A stretch of DNA of 64,000 nucleotides, taken from the NCBI GenBank assembly GCA_030028905.1, contig JALDYZ010000005.1, forward strand, positions 248,001 to 312,000, read 5' to 3'. This stretch comes from Ferirhizobium litorale (lineage in GTDB: Bacteria > Pseudomonadota > Alphaproteobacteria > Rhizobiales > Rhizobiaceae). Of this stretch, positions 56,915 through 64,000 are shown one piece after another. A program made the translations under genes and the position numbers. Below the pieces are notes generated by a model. That model saw only the letters and a list, made by a program, of their open reading frames with translations, was not told the origin of the DNA and did no database searches. The first letter of the stretch is position 1. Each line of letters opens with the position of its first letter.

Positions 56915-56929
56915 TACAGCAATGCTGTA
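56915..56929. promoter_or_regulatory. Palindromic operator candidate of the toxin-antitoxin locus
   Basis: TACAGCA-A-TGCTGTA, a perfect 15-bp inverted repeat, with an additional half-site TGCTGTA at 56954-56960. AT-rich surroundings make it a promoter. Phd/YefM-type antitoxins usually repress their own operon through such palindromes. Confidence 0.6.
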
Positions 56930-57000
56930 TTTGTTGTAAATTGTTTGAAGATATGCTGTATGACTAACCCACGATGGTCTTACCGTAAGGGCAAACACCG

Positions 57001-57267
57001 ATGACGAACAAGACGGGTTCCTACACGACAAGTGACCTCTCTCGGAGGTCAGGTGACATCATCGCCGAAGCCTTGCGTCATCCGGTTACCATTACACAAC
57101 GCAATAAGCCGCGACTGGTGCTGCTGAATATCGAAGACTACGAACGCCTGATGCGCCAGTCCGATATGCGCTACGCCGGCACAATTGAGAACTTGTCCGA
57201 TGAACTGTTTGCCGAATTTGAAGGCGCTGTAGACGCGTACGCCGACAGTGACGAGTCGAACCGATAA
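57001..57267 (+). CDS. Phd/YefM-type antitoxin
   Basis: 88 residues. SDLSRRSGDIIAEALRHPVTITQRNKPRLVLLNIEDYERLMRQ is the Phd/YefM fold (residues ~12-55), followed by an acidic toxin-neutralising tail (ENLSDELFAEFEGAVDAYADSDESNR). It binds DNA upstream of its own gene and neutralises the toxin encoded next. The start ATG is 57001. The downstream partner appears to be broken, so this antitoxin may be an orphan. Confidence 0.85.
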   Translation: MTNKTGSYTTSDLSRRSGDIIAEALRHPVTITQRNKPRLVLLNIEDYERLMRQSDMRYAGTIENLSDELFAEFEGAVDAYADSDESNR

Positions 57268-57269
57268 GT

Positions 57270-57677
57270 GGATATGACGAGATTGAGACTGCCGCGGTCA
57301 TCCACTACCCATATGTGGAGCCGCGAGGCGGGTAAGGGAGAAACCAAGGGGCGCAAAAACCGTCCGGTGGCAGTCGGCGTCCGGATCGCGAGAGCGGACG
57401 GAGATCTCGTATTGTTCTTTCCCATTACGACGAAGGAGCCAGACCGAAACAGGTTCGCGGCGGAAATACCAGTGATCGAAAAGCGCCGCGCCGGTCTCGA
57501 TGTCGACTTGAGTCTCTGGCTCATCGTGACGAGTTTAATGGCGACATCATCGGACGGTCGTTCTACCTTGAAACCGAATCGCCGATTGGTCGCTTCAGCA
57601 AGGCATTCTTCCTGCCTGTCCTGAAGGAATTCATCGCCCGCAGAAGGTCTTTTGCCGAGGTCAGCCGCTCCAGATAG
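57270..57677 (+). pseudogene. Partner toxin gene with two frameshifts
   Basis: Three segments in alternating frames add up to one protein: YDEIETAAVIHYPYV (frame of 57270), then WSREAGKGETKGRKNRPVAV through IEKRRAGLDVDLSLWLI (frame of 57268), then DEFNGDIIGRSFYLETESPIGRFSKAFFLP up to the TAG at 57675-57677 (first frame again). Breaks fall near 57315-57322 and 57523-57530. No clear start codon for the first segment was found. The order antitoxin-toxin and the 0-2 bp spacing fit a type II system. The toxin family is not identified with certainty. Confidence 0.65.
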
Positions 57678-57719
57678 TCCGTCCCGTGACTCCGCTTTTG
57701 TCATCTACCTGTGCCTGCT

Positions 57720-58007
57720 TCAGGTTATATCGGGTCTCCGGAAGTTCTTACTGCGACGCCCAGGAGCCGCCGGTCGATATCCTCTTGCGCGCTTCTGACG
57801 AATGAGCTCGAGAAACCGATCCACAGCCTCATCTTCGCGAGCAAAATGATGGACCTTGCTCTGCCCCTCCGTTCCAATGCGTCCCCATGACCGGATCAAG
57901 CACACCTCGCCGAACAACGTCTCCGAGATCTCCATGGCGTAGTGGCGAGCCATGTTTTTCGAGGCGTCGGTGCGCTCGACGTACAGGTGGTAGGGCTGCG
58001 ATATCAT
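57720..58007 (-). CDS. WGR-domain protein
   Basis: About 95 residues. The core NMARHYAMEISETLFGEVCLIRSWGRIGTEGQSKVHHFAREDEAVDRFLELIRQK carries the W-G-R motif that names this nucleic-acid-associated domain, here standing alone. It ends in a basic tail. ATG 58007 gives MISQPYHLYVERTD, the normal family start; an in-frame extension to 58043 is possible. Frequently seen on rhizobial plasmids; role unknown. Confidence 0.85.
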   Translation of the reverse strand: MISQPYHLYVERTDASKNMARHYAMEISETLFGEVCLIRSWGRIGTEGQSKVHHFAREDEAVDRFLELIRQKRARGYRPAAPGRRSKNFRRPDIT

Positions 58008-58332
58008 ACTGGCAGAATCGGAAATTTCTCTGCCAGGGTCCAACGAGATTTATGAATCAGTGCGGCGCTTCCGATTCATTTCAGTGATGGGATCGCCTTC
58101 GGCGCAGGGCTTTGGTCGCGGTGTGGTGATGCCCACAGGGGGCGGCCACTTCGCGTGACGAGCCACTCGCGCTACCGTAGGCATCGGCTTCGTGCCACTT
58201 TTGGTCATTTGTCGGCAGGCGCGAAGCGAATTGTATTCGTTCCTTCGCGGTAGTATATCACGGGTGAAGCGAGGACGACCTCCCCCTTGTTTGGGCAAGT
58301 TTGCTTGGGACGACCCGAGCATTGGAGGAATG

Positions 58333-58773
58333 ATGCGTTCAGTCATCGACCGCTTCCGTCACGCCATCAGCTTCGAAATCATCGGCCTCGTTCTGATAAC
58401 GCCCCTCGGGGCATTGGCCTTCGATATGCCAATGTATGAAATCGGCGTTGTAGGCCTGGTGAGCGCGACGATCGCGACGGCATGGAATTTCGCCTACAAC
58501 TATCTGTTCGACTTAGTTTTGCGGCGGATCGCCGGGACAACGGCAAAAAGCGGTCTGGCGCGCATCTATCATGCAATCCTGTTCGAAGTGGGCTTGCTAG
58601 CCACCCTCATGCCGTTCATCGCGTGGTATCTCGGCGTTTCGCTTTGGCAGGCGCTGGTCATGGATATTTCATTTGCTATTTTCTACATGTTCTACGCGCT
58701 CGCCTTCAACTGGGCCTACGACCACATCTTTCCTCTCCCGGAGTGGAAAGCCCAATCTCAAGAAATACTATGA
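58333..58773 (+). CDS. PACE-family multidrug/biocide efflux transporter
   Basis: 146 residues with four TM helices arranged as two repeats (RHAISFEIIGLVLITPLGALAFDMP... and YHAILFEVGLLATLMPFIAWYLG...). Each starts with the conserved H-A-x-x-F-E motif of the bacterial transmembrane pair domain. PACE proteins expel chlorhexidine, polyamines and similar cations. The start MRSVIDRF at 58333 is used, with GGAGG 4 nt before it (ATG 58330 is also possible). The stop overlaps the next MFS gene (ATGA). Confidence 0.88.
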   Translation: MRSVIDRFRHAISFEIIGLVLITPLGALAFDMPMYEIGVVGLVSATIATAWNFAYNYLFDLVLRRIAGTTAKSGLARIYHAILFEVGLLATLMPFIAWYLGVSLWQALVMDISFAIFYMFYALAFNWAYDHIFPLPEWKAQSQEIL

Positions 58774-59939
58774 TCGTCCAAGATGAAGTCCCTACCGATG
58801 GGTCGTCTAACCGGCTGGCACTGCTTCGTTGGTTTGTTTCGTGCGCCACGTTAAGCGTTCCGCAGGCGGCCGGACCTGTTGCATTCTCCCTCGTGGCCCT
58901 CAGTTTGACTGGCGAAACGAAGGGCGGTGCTGCCATGATCCTGGCGATGACGATTGCCCAGGTGGTGGGGGCCATCCCGTTGACTCGGCTTGGCAAGAAA
59001 CTGTCTTCAGCGACAGTGTTGCGGCTCTTGATAACGTTCCGCACCATGGCCCTGGCCTGCATCGTGCTGTGCGCTGCTTTTGGGGCTCCGTTCTTGTGGC
59101 TCATTGTGTTTGCAGCCTTCGCCGGAGCGGTGAATGGTGCTGCCTATGGGTATTTGCGCTCTGTGCTTAATCGGTTCGCGCATGTGTCGCGGTTGCCGCG
59201 AGCGCTCGGAATTGCCGCCACGCTTAACGAGGTTACCTTTGTATTGGCCCCCGTAGCAGCGGCGGGTCTGGGGTCTATCTCGCCCATCTTCGCGCTTTTG
59301 GCTTTGACAATTCTCGGTGCTCTGCCTGCAGTATTCGTTCCGCATACAGGCTCATCTCATATCGAAGATTTGCATTCTGGCGGAGGATCAGTGCTGAGCC
59401 CGGCGATCATACTTTGGCTGATGTGTGCTGCCGGCGGAGGCGCGGCGGTTGCTGCCATTGAAATCGGGGCGGTGGCGATGGCTCTGAATTTTGGCTATAA
59501 GCCCAGCCTGGCCATCATGTTCACAGTCCCCTTGTGCCTCGCCTCCGTTGCCGGTGGGATATGGATTAGCGTGCTGAACCGCATGGCAACGCGCAGGGCT
59601 GTGGTTTGCCAACTGTCCCTCATGACACTGGGTGCCGCTATGGCCGCGCTCGGCCATTCTCTCACCTTAACCATCGTCGGTGCCGTGTTCATAGGTTTTG
59701 TTCTCGCTCCATTGGCCACCCACTATTCGCTGTCTCTCGACAAACTTGCACCTCCACATAGACGACCCGAAGTATTCGCCCTTCTTCGGACCGCCAACGC
59801 GGTTGGTGTCATAGTTGCAAGTGCGGCACTCACCGTGGTTTCACTGTCGGTGGCGTTGGTTCTCGTGACAGGCTTGATGTTCGCAGTCACCTTGGTGGTC
59901 GCGACTGCATCGTTATGGCCCCAGGCTCGTAACGCATAA
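58770..59939 (+). CDS. MFS-type transporter coupled to the PACE gene
   Basis: 389 residues with about 12 hydrophobic segments: LVALSLTGETKGGAAMILAMTIAQVVGAIPLTRLGKKL, LLITFRTMALACIVLCAAFGAPFLWLIVFAAFAGAVNGAAYGYLRSVLNR, and others. It resembles MFS permeases lacking a strong substrate signature. The ATG at 58770 overlaps the PACE stop in an ATGA junction, so the two are an operon. Codon use is less GC-biased than in neighbouring blocks. Likely exports a toxic or metabolic compound. Confidence 0.82.
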   Translation: MIVQDEVPTDGSSNRLALLRWFVSCATLSVPQAAGPVAFSLVALSLTGETKGGAAMILAMTIAQVVGAIPLTRLGKKLSSATVLRLLITFRTMALACIVLCAAFGAPFLWLIVFAAFAGAVNGAAYGYLRSVLNRFAHVSRLPRALGIAATLNEVTFVLAPVAAAGLGSISPIFALLALTILGALPAVFVPHTGSSHIEDLHSGGGSVLSPAIILWLMCAAGGGAAVAAIEIGAVAMALNFGYKPSLAIMFTVPLCLASVAGGIWISVLNRMATRRAVVCQLSLMTLGAAMAALGHSLTLTIVGAVFIGFVLAPLATHYSLSLDKLAPPHRRPEVFALLRTANAVGVIVASAALTVVSLSVALVLVTGLMFAVTLVVATASLWPQARNA

Positions 59940-60016
59940 ATCATGTACTGCGCGCAAGGGTGCGGTCGATGACTGCTTCTCTATTCGGGCTTTGGGGGCA
60001 AGCTCAAAGGAGTCGA

Positions 60017-60637
60017 CTATTGCTCCATGGCACCTTTTCCGGCGATTATTTTCGGTCGGAACTTGGCAATGCGTGACGATCGCGTTTCGGGCTTCTTGGT
60101 GGAACTGAGGTTGATCGCGTAGCTTTTCCGCCGTCCTGGCGTCAGGTTCTGAAAGGCTTCTGCAAGTTCGGGATCGGCGTCCAAGGCGTCAACCAATTCA
60201 TCAGGCAGCTCGACTTCACTTTTATCTTTTTGGGGTTTGATTCCGGCCTCGGCATATTCCATTGCTTCTTTCAAGTAGGAGAAGATGACGGACTTCGTCC
60301 TTGCGACTTGAACAATATCCACGAAACGGATCATGTCGGGATGGCGTGTGTTCGGGCCCTGCTTCTGGAGGACGCTGTAAGGGTCTTTCATCAATACCGC
60401 GTTGAAGAACGTTAGGCGAAAGTTGTCGCGAAAAGCGCCAAGGATGACGATATTGCGGTCCCTATGCATGTAACATGGGTGTCCCCACTTTACCGTCTCG
60501 ATCAATCCCGCATCGAGGCAAGTTTGGCGCAGTTCGTTTAGGCCTTGCGCCCATCGCCGTGTCGAACAGTCTGGTCTGCCAAAGCGCTCGCAGCGCCCGC
60601 ATCCCATGGTAAAGTAGTCCTCAATTGCAGTAATCAT
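60017..60637 (-). CDS. YdeI/DUF1801-family protein
   Basis: 206 residues. The first ~125 residues are the DUF1801 fold (LNELRQTCLDAGLIETVKWGHPCYMHRDRNIVILGAFRDNFRLTFFNAVLMKDP), and the C-terminus is the YdeI extension (ELPDELVDALDADPELAEAFQNLTPGRRKSYAINLSSTKKPETRSSRI). Such proteins are cytoplasmic and of unclear function; a stress role is often proposed. The ATG at 60637 gives MITAIEDYF, the usual start. It may share a transcript with the 60734 gene on the same strand. Confidence 0.87.
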   Translation of the reverse strand: MITAIEDYFTMGCGRCERFGRPDCSTRRWAQGLNELRQTCLDAGLIETVKWGHPCYMHRDRNIVILGAFRDNFRLTFFNAVLMKDPYSVLQKQGPNTRHPDMIRFVDIVQVARTKSVIFSYLKEAMEYAEAGIKPQKDKSEVELPDELVDALDADPELAEAFQNLTPGRRKSYAINLSSTKKPETRSSRIAKFRPKIIAGKGAMEQ

Positions 60638-60733
60638 TGTACCACCTGTAAATGCCATCCGAATTGCCCGCTTCCGAGGAAAGAAACATTAGGTTGAGCA
60701 TCGCAATACGCCGGGCCGGCAATACCCTCGAGA

Positions 60734-60952
60734 CTACGCTTTCGATCTGCGCCACTTGGCCGCGTAAGGGATGGCGAATATGTACAGCCCGGTAAACATC
60801 AGCAAGAAAAGCGGTGGTAGAAGCATATATACGATCCGCAGCGGCGACTCCGCGAGCCCCATGGCCACGAAGTTGGCGATGACGGCCACCGTGAAGACAA
60901 TCGATAGCCATCGGGGAATCTGGCGAATCCGCAAGTTCGAACTCAAATGCAA
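60734..60952 (-). CDS. Small membrane protein, unknown
   Basis: About 72 residues with two TM helices (WLSIVFTVAVIANFVAMGL and IVYMLLPPLFLLMFTGLYIFAI) and basic ends. A Shine-Dalgarno AGGAG lies just before the TTG at 60952; a TTG at 60946 gives better spacing. No family is recognised. It is 40 bp after the SRPBCC gene on the same strand, and probably cotranscribed. Confidence 0.62.
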   Translation of the reverse strand: MHLSSNLRIRQIPRWLSIVFTVAVIANFVAMGLAESPLRIVYMLLPPLFLLMFTGLYIFAIPYAAKWRRSKA

Positions 60953-60992
60953 CTCCTGTGGTTGTCAGTGTTGAGGGTGCCTCGAGACCTTT

Positions 60993-61424
60993 TCAATCGG
61001 TCTCGGCGACCAGCTGCTCCAGCTTTGCAAGAAACATGGGCCAGCCTGCTTTGGCACCACCATAGGCCTGCTTCTGATCCGGCCGGAATCCGGACTGTTC
61101 CATCCGGAGAATCGTACCTGTTGTCGTGCGCGAGAGTGAAAATGTCACGACACTGTTCAAATTGAAGAGCGGATCATCGTGTTTGAAAATCCAGGTATAG
61201 GACAGCGTTCTTTGCGGCTCGACAATCAGCACCTCGCAATCCAAAACGCCACCCCACTCGCCGCGAAGAATGAACCGGTGGCCCACGACGGGACTGAAGT
61301 TATTCTTCATCAGCCATTCCGAGATCAGATGAGGTTGGGTAAGCGCACGCCAAATCTTTTCGGGCGGATGCGCAATCTCGCGCTCAACAACAATGGTCCG
61401 TGTTGCAGTCGATGTTTCACTCAT
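60993..61424 (-). CDS. SRPBCC/AHSA1-domain protein
   Basis: 143 residues. IVVEREIAHPPEKIWRALTQPHLISEWLMKNNFSPVVGHRF, followed by GGVLDCEVLIVEPQRTLSYTW and a C-terminal helix GGAKAGWPMFLAKLEQLVAE, is the AHSA1 (activator of Hsp90-like) START-fold family. Its cavity binds a small hydrophobic ligand. Start overlaps the ArsR stop (ATGA), the usual ArsR-AHSA1 pair in rhizobia. Likely regulated by that repressor. Confidence 0.9.
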   Translation of the reverse strand: MSETSTATRTIVVEREIAHPPEKIWRALTQPHLISEWLMKNNFSPVVGHRFILRGEWGGVLDCEVLIVEPQRTLSYTWIFKHDDPLFNLNSVVTFSLSRTTTGTILRMEQSGFRPDQKQAYGGAKAGWPMFLAKLEQLVAETD

Positions 61425-61741
61425 TGATCCATCCTGTCCAGCAAGTGTTCGAGTTCATCGAACCGGCTCTGCCAGAAGCATGTCATCTGGTTTGTCCATT
61501 CGATCAATGGAGCAAGTGCATGGAGTTGAGCACTGTAGTGAGTCTGGCGACCTTCGTGGCGGTCGCTCACCAACCCGGACCGTTTGAGGATGGCCAGATG
61601 CTTCGACACTCCTGGCTGCGAAACCCCAGCCCGCGCAGTCAGGGCTGCGACAGTCTGATCACCTTCGCGGCACAAACCCTCGAAAATGGCGCGCCGTGTT
61701 GGGTCAGCAAGTGTCTTAAAAAGCAAGTTCCGATCTGACAT
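61421..61741 (-). CDS. ArsR-family transcriptional regulator
   Basis: 106 residues. Winged HTH: NLLFKTLADPTRRAIFEGLCREGDQTVAALTARAGVSQPGVSKHLAILKRSGLVSDRHEGRQTHYS. No Cys metal-binding box in the ArsR sense is present, so it is the non-metal branch that usually accompanies AHSA1 proteins. First gene of a minus-strand group (ArsR-SRPBCC-membrane protein-YdeI). Its AT-rich upstream region lies at 61745-61800. Confidence 0.92.
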   Translation of the reverse strand: MSDRNLLFKTLADPTRRAIFEGLCREGDQTVAALTARAGVSQPGVSKHLAILKRSGLVSDRHEGRQTHYSAQLHALAPLIEWTNQMTCFWQSRFDELEHLLDRMDQ

Positions 61742-61909
61742 GGAAATCCATAACTCGTGAGCTATTGGTTTTAATCAATAACTCTCCGGCTATGAATTCG
61801 TCAAGAGGCTGCGGCGAACAGATGAGCCGTTATCACCAATGACATCAACCGCGGCGTTTTCGTCCGTAGTGAGTCAAATGGGGATAAAAACCACAAAGCC
61901 CCATAGCTA

Positions 61910-63826
61910 TCATCCGACCCTGTTAAATCGGTTCACGTCGACACAGTCCTTCATGTCCATCCGCCGAAACCAGATCGCTCGACCGCACCGTAGTGGCGGA
62001 TTGCCGGCCGTGAACATGATCTGCTCGTCGGCGCGCATGCGCAGCACTTCATGCGGCTGGATCAGCGGCCGGGCTGCCAGCTGCTTCGATCGCGTTCGCG
62101 AGGATCCGCGCGCCTGAAAACTGCGGCTGACCTGATCGATCTCGACGGTCGTCATGCCGCAGCGGCGGGAGATGTAGTCAGCCGTCTCGGGATCGTTGAT
62201 GGCCGCGAAGGAGATCCAGCTTGCGCTCTCGAACCATTTGCTGGACGCGTCGCGTCCTCCGTAGGTTTCGCGCAGCTGTCCGATCGACTGATAAATCATC
62301 GTCAGCGTGATGCCGTATTTGCGACCGGCATCCCGTGCGGCCTCCAGGATGCGCATATAGCCAAGGCGCGCAACCTCATCAAGCAGGAACAGCGCGCGGC
62401 CGTCCATGGCGCCATCGCGATTGTAGATCGCGTTGAGAAACGAACCGATGATCACGCGCGCCAAACCCGCATGGGTCTCGAGCGTCTTGAGGTCGATGTT
62501 GATGAAGACGTCAGTCGTGCCCGAGGCAATGTCGTTCGTCGAGAACGCCGAACCCGACACGAGTGCGGCGTAGTTCTGGTACGAGAGCCAATGGGTTTCC
62601 TTGACCGCATTGGCATAGACACCGCTGAACGTTTCCGGCGTCATGTTGACGAATGCCGCGACGTTCTCCTTCACAAACTCGGATCCCGAGTTTTCATAGA
62701 TATTCTGCAGACGTTTGCGCAGCTTCGGTTCAGGCTCGGAAAGATTGGCCCGTACCTGGCGCAGCGATTGCTGTTTTTGTGGTGTGTATCCAGACAGGCA
62801 GACGTCAGCGATCATTGCCGTCAGTAGCTGAAGACCGGAGGCGCGGAAGAAGTCGTCGCGGACACCGTTGACCCGTCCGCTCTCGCTCATGATCCAGGAT
62901 GCGACGGAAGCAATATCCTCCTCCTTTGTTCCGCCAAACTTGCCGATCCACTCGAGCGCATTGAAACCAGTTTCTGGCTGGCGCGGATCGAGGATCCGGA
63001 TCCTGCGCCCGGCATCTTTCCGGTGGCGCGACACCATCGGCGCGACTTCGTTTGAGGGATCGAGAACGATGAGCGCACCGCCCCATTTGAGCGCCGTCGG
63101 AATCGTGACCGACGTCGTCTTGAACCCACCCGAACCAGCAAAGACAATTCCATGGGAGGAGCCGAAAGAACCGTCGAAGCAGAGAAGTGGGGCCTTCCCG
63201 CCTGTGCCCCAGCTTGACCTATCGTTGGCTCGGAATGCACGACCGGCTGCGCCATCTCGGTCTACGCGATATCGTTCGCCAACCACGATGCCGCCAGTAT
63301 CCGAAAACAGCTTCTCGGCCTCGCTCAATGTCATCCAGTCGGCCGCGCCATGGAGCGCTCGGTTGCCCATGATCCGCTTCGGATCGGGCCGCGCGAAGGC
63401 CGCGTTACCGACTAGTGCGACCCTGAGCGCGAAGCATCCGGCCATGAATGCGCCGGCGGCGCCGATCATCGTGGCAGGATCGAGATAGGTAAGAACTGAT
63501 TCTTCACGGGGAACTTTGTCGGCAAATGCTGCAAGACGCAAAGTTTCCCGCGCCGCCGCAACAAGGATCGCGCCGAGGCTTCCTGCGACAACCCCCCAGC
63601 CGGCGAAGCGGATGCTTGCGGCCCCGGCAGATGCGAAGAGCGTGGTCAAGCCGACGGCCGCGGCGGCGAGACAGGGGGTCGCGATCCCCACCCGTCCGAG
63701 CGTCAGCCTTGCAGCGTCCGTGTTGCCGAAGGTCGCGAGCCATTGATCGGTCCCGGTCAATCCCACGGCGACGGTGATCATCAACGTGGCTGGCGCGATG
63801 GAGTAGAAAGCTTTACTCGCTGTCAT
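61910..63826 (-). CDS. traG: Conjugal transfer coupling protein TraG (VirD4-like)
   Basis: 638 residues, the type IV secretion coupling ATPase that brings relaxosome DNA to the channel. TM helices at residues ~10-150 (four segments), then Walker A-like [18 protein letters not shown], Walker [13 protein letters not shown], and motif [20 protein letters not shown]. Compared with VirD4 it fits the Ti/rhizobial traG type. ATG 63826 overlaps the end of traD by 14 bp. The order traG-traD at the window edge implies traC and oriT beyond 64000. Confidence 0.92.
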   Translation of the reverse strand: MTASKAFYSIAPATLMITVAVGLTGTDQWLATFGNTDAARLTLGRVGIATPCLAAAAVGLTTLFASAGAASIRFAGWGVVAGSLGAILVAAARETLRLAAFADKVPREESVLTYLDPATMIGAAGAFMAGCFALRVALVGNAAFARPDPKRIMGNRALHGAADWMTLSEAEKLFSDTGGIVVGERYRVDRDGAAGRAFRANDRSSWGTGGKAPLLCFDGSFGSSHGIVFAGSGGFKTTSVTIPTALKWGGALIVLDPSNEVAPMVSRHRKDAGRRIRILDPRQPETGFNALEWIGKFGGTKEEDIASVASWIMSESGRVNGVRDDFFRASGLQLLTAMIADVCLSGYTPQKQQSLRQVRANLSEPEPKLRKRLQNIYENSGSEFVKENVAAFVNMTPETFSGVYANAVKETHWLSYQNYAALVSGSAFSTNDIASGTTDVFINIDLKTLETHAGLARVIIGSFLNAIYNRDGAMDGRALFLLDEVARLGYMRILEAARDAGRKYGITLTMIYQSIGQLRETYGGRDASSKWFESASWISFAAINDPETADYISRRCGMTTVEIDQVSRSFQARGSSRTRSKQLAARPLIQPHEVLRMRADEQIMFTAGNPPLRCGRAIWFRRMDMKDCVDVNRFNRVG

Positions 63827-64000
63827 TGCCGAAGGCCTCCGCTCCGATCGCTGTCAGCCGTGCTCGCTCGCTGCTATCCGCCTTCAGGCGATCGCCAAGT
63901 TCGATCAGCGCACCGAGCAACAACGCGCGCTTCTCAAACCGAAGGCCTGCCTTCACGATCAGGCCTCCGAGTTCGATCTTTTCGCGCGTGTCCTTTTTGC
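63813..64000 (-). CDS. traD: TraD, conjugal transfer protein (C-terminal part)
   Basis: The last 62 residues, reading [19 protein letters not shown], then [15 protein letters not shown] and ending [10 protein letters not shown]. This is the small accessory transfer protein TraD found before traG on Ti and Sym plasmids (about 71 residues in full). Its start lies outside the window. Stop at 63813-63815, 14 bp inside traG. Confidence 0.85.
   Translation of the reverse strand, partial: KKDTREKIELGGLIVKAGLRFEKRALLLGALIELGDRLKADSSERARLTAIGAEAFGNDSE

Overview
The window looks like part of a plasmid or chromid from an alphaproteobacterium of the Rhizobium/Agrobacterium/Ensifer group. It has high GC and dense operons of ABC importers for peptides and amino acids. 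Three 16-bp palindromes fit the parS consensus of repABC replicons. An accessory block (broken ParB-like gene, ArdC-type antirestriction protein, DUF736 protein) leads to a Ti/rhizobial-type traG-traD pair at the right edge. No rRNA, tRNA, CRISPR array or replication initiator gene was seen.

Left part (1-6.3 kb): a truncated SDR oxidoreductase divergent from a LysR regulator, a lipoprotein serine hydrolase, a K+ channel with a C-terminal zinc ribbon, a class III nucleotide cyclase (a short decayed copy of it lies 1.3 kb away), and a methyltransferase.

Transport part (6.6-35.1 kb): (i) a GntR regulator with a dipeptide/glutathione-type importer that includes a signal-less gamma-glutamyltransferase and a DUF1028 protein; (ii) a Liv-type importer with an ISNCY-like insertion sequence just downstream; (iii) an FMN reductase and a small exported protein; (iv) an Opp-type importer closed by a strong terminator; (v) a HlyD - double ATPase/permease - permease export system like E. 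coli yhiI-rbbA-yhhJ.

Amine/Amadori part (35.1-45.7 kb): an Lrp regulator is divergent from a 1015-residue kinase/M23/class III aminotransferase fusion, followed by an amino-acid importer (no ATPase gene present), an OrdL/PuuB-like FAD oxidase, and an opposed FrlB-FrlD-like deglycase/kinase operon with its own HutC-type GntR regulator. The same operator-like word, TTGTCAGACRA, sits 52-58 nt upstream of the importer operon, the frl-like operon and the regulator gene. This predicts one regulon for import, deglycation and oxidation of a glycated amine or amino acid.

Right part (45.7-64 kb): a YoaK-like membrane protein, the parS cluster, a 3'-truncated tyrosine recombinase, a LysR/MFS pair, then the plasmid accessory block with several decayed genes (ParB-like, toxin). 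Next come a PACE + MFS efflux pair, an ArsR-SRPBCC group, and traG/traD. Several accessory genes share a small leader hairpin 20-31 nt before the start codon.
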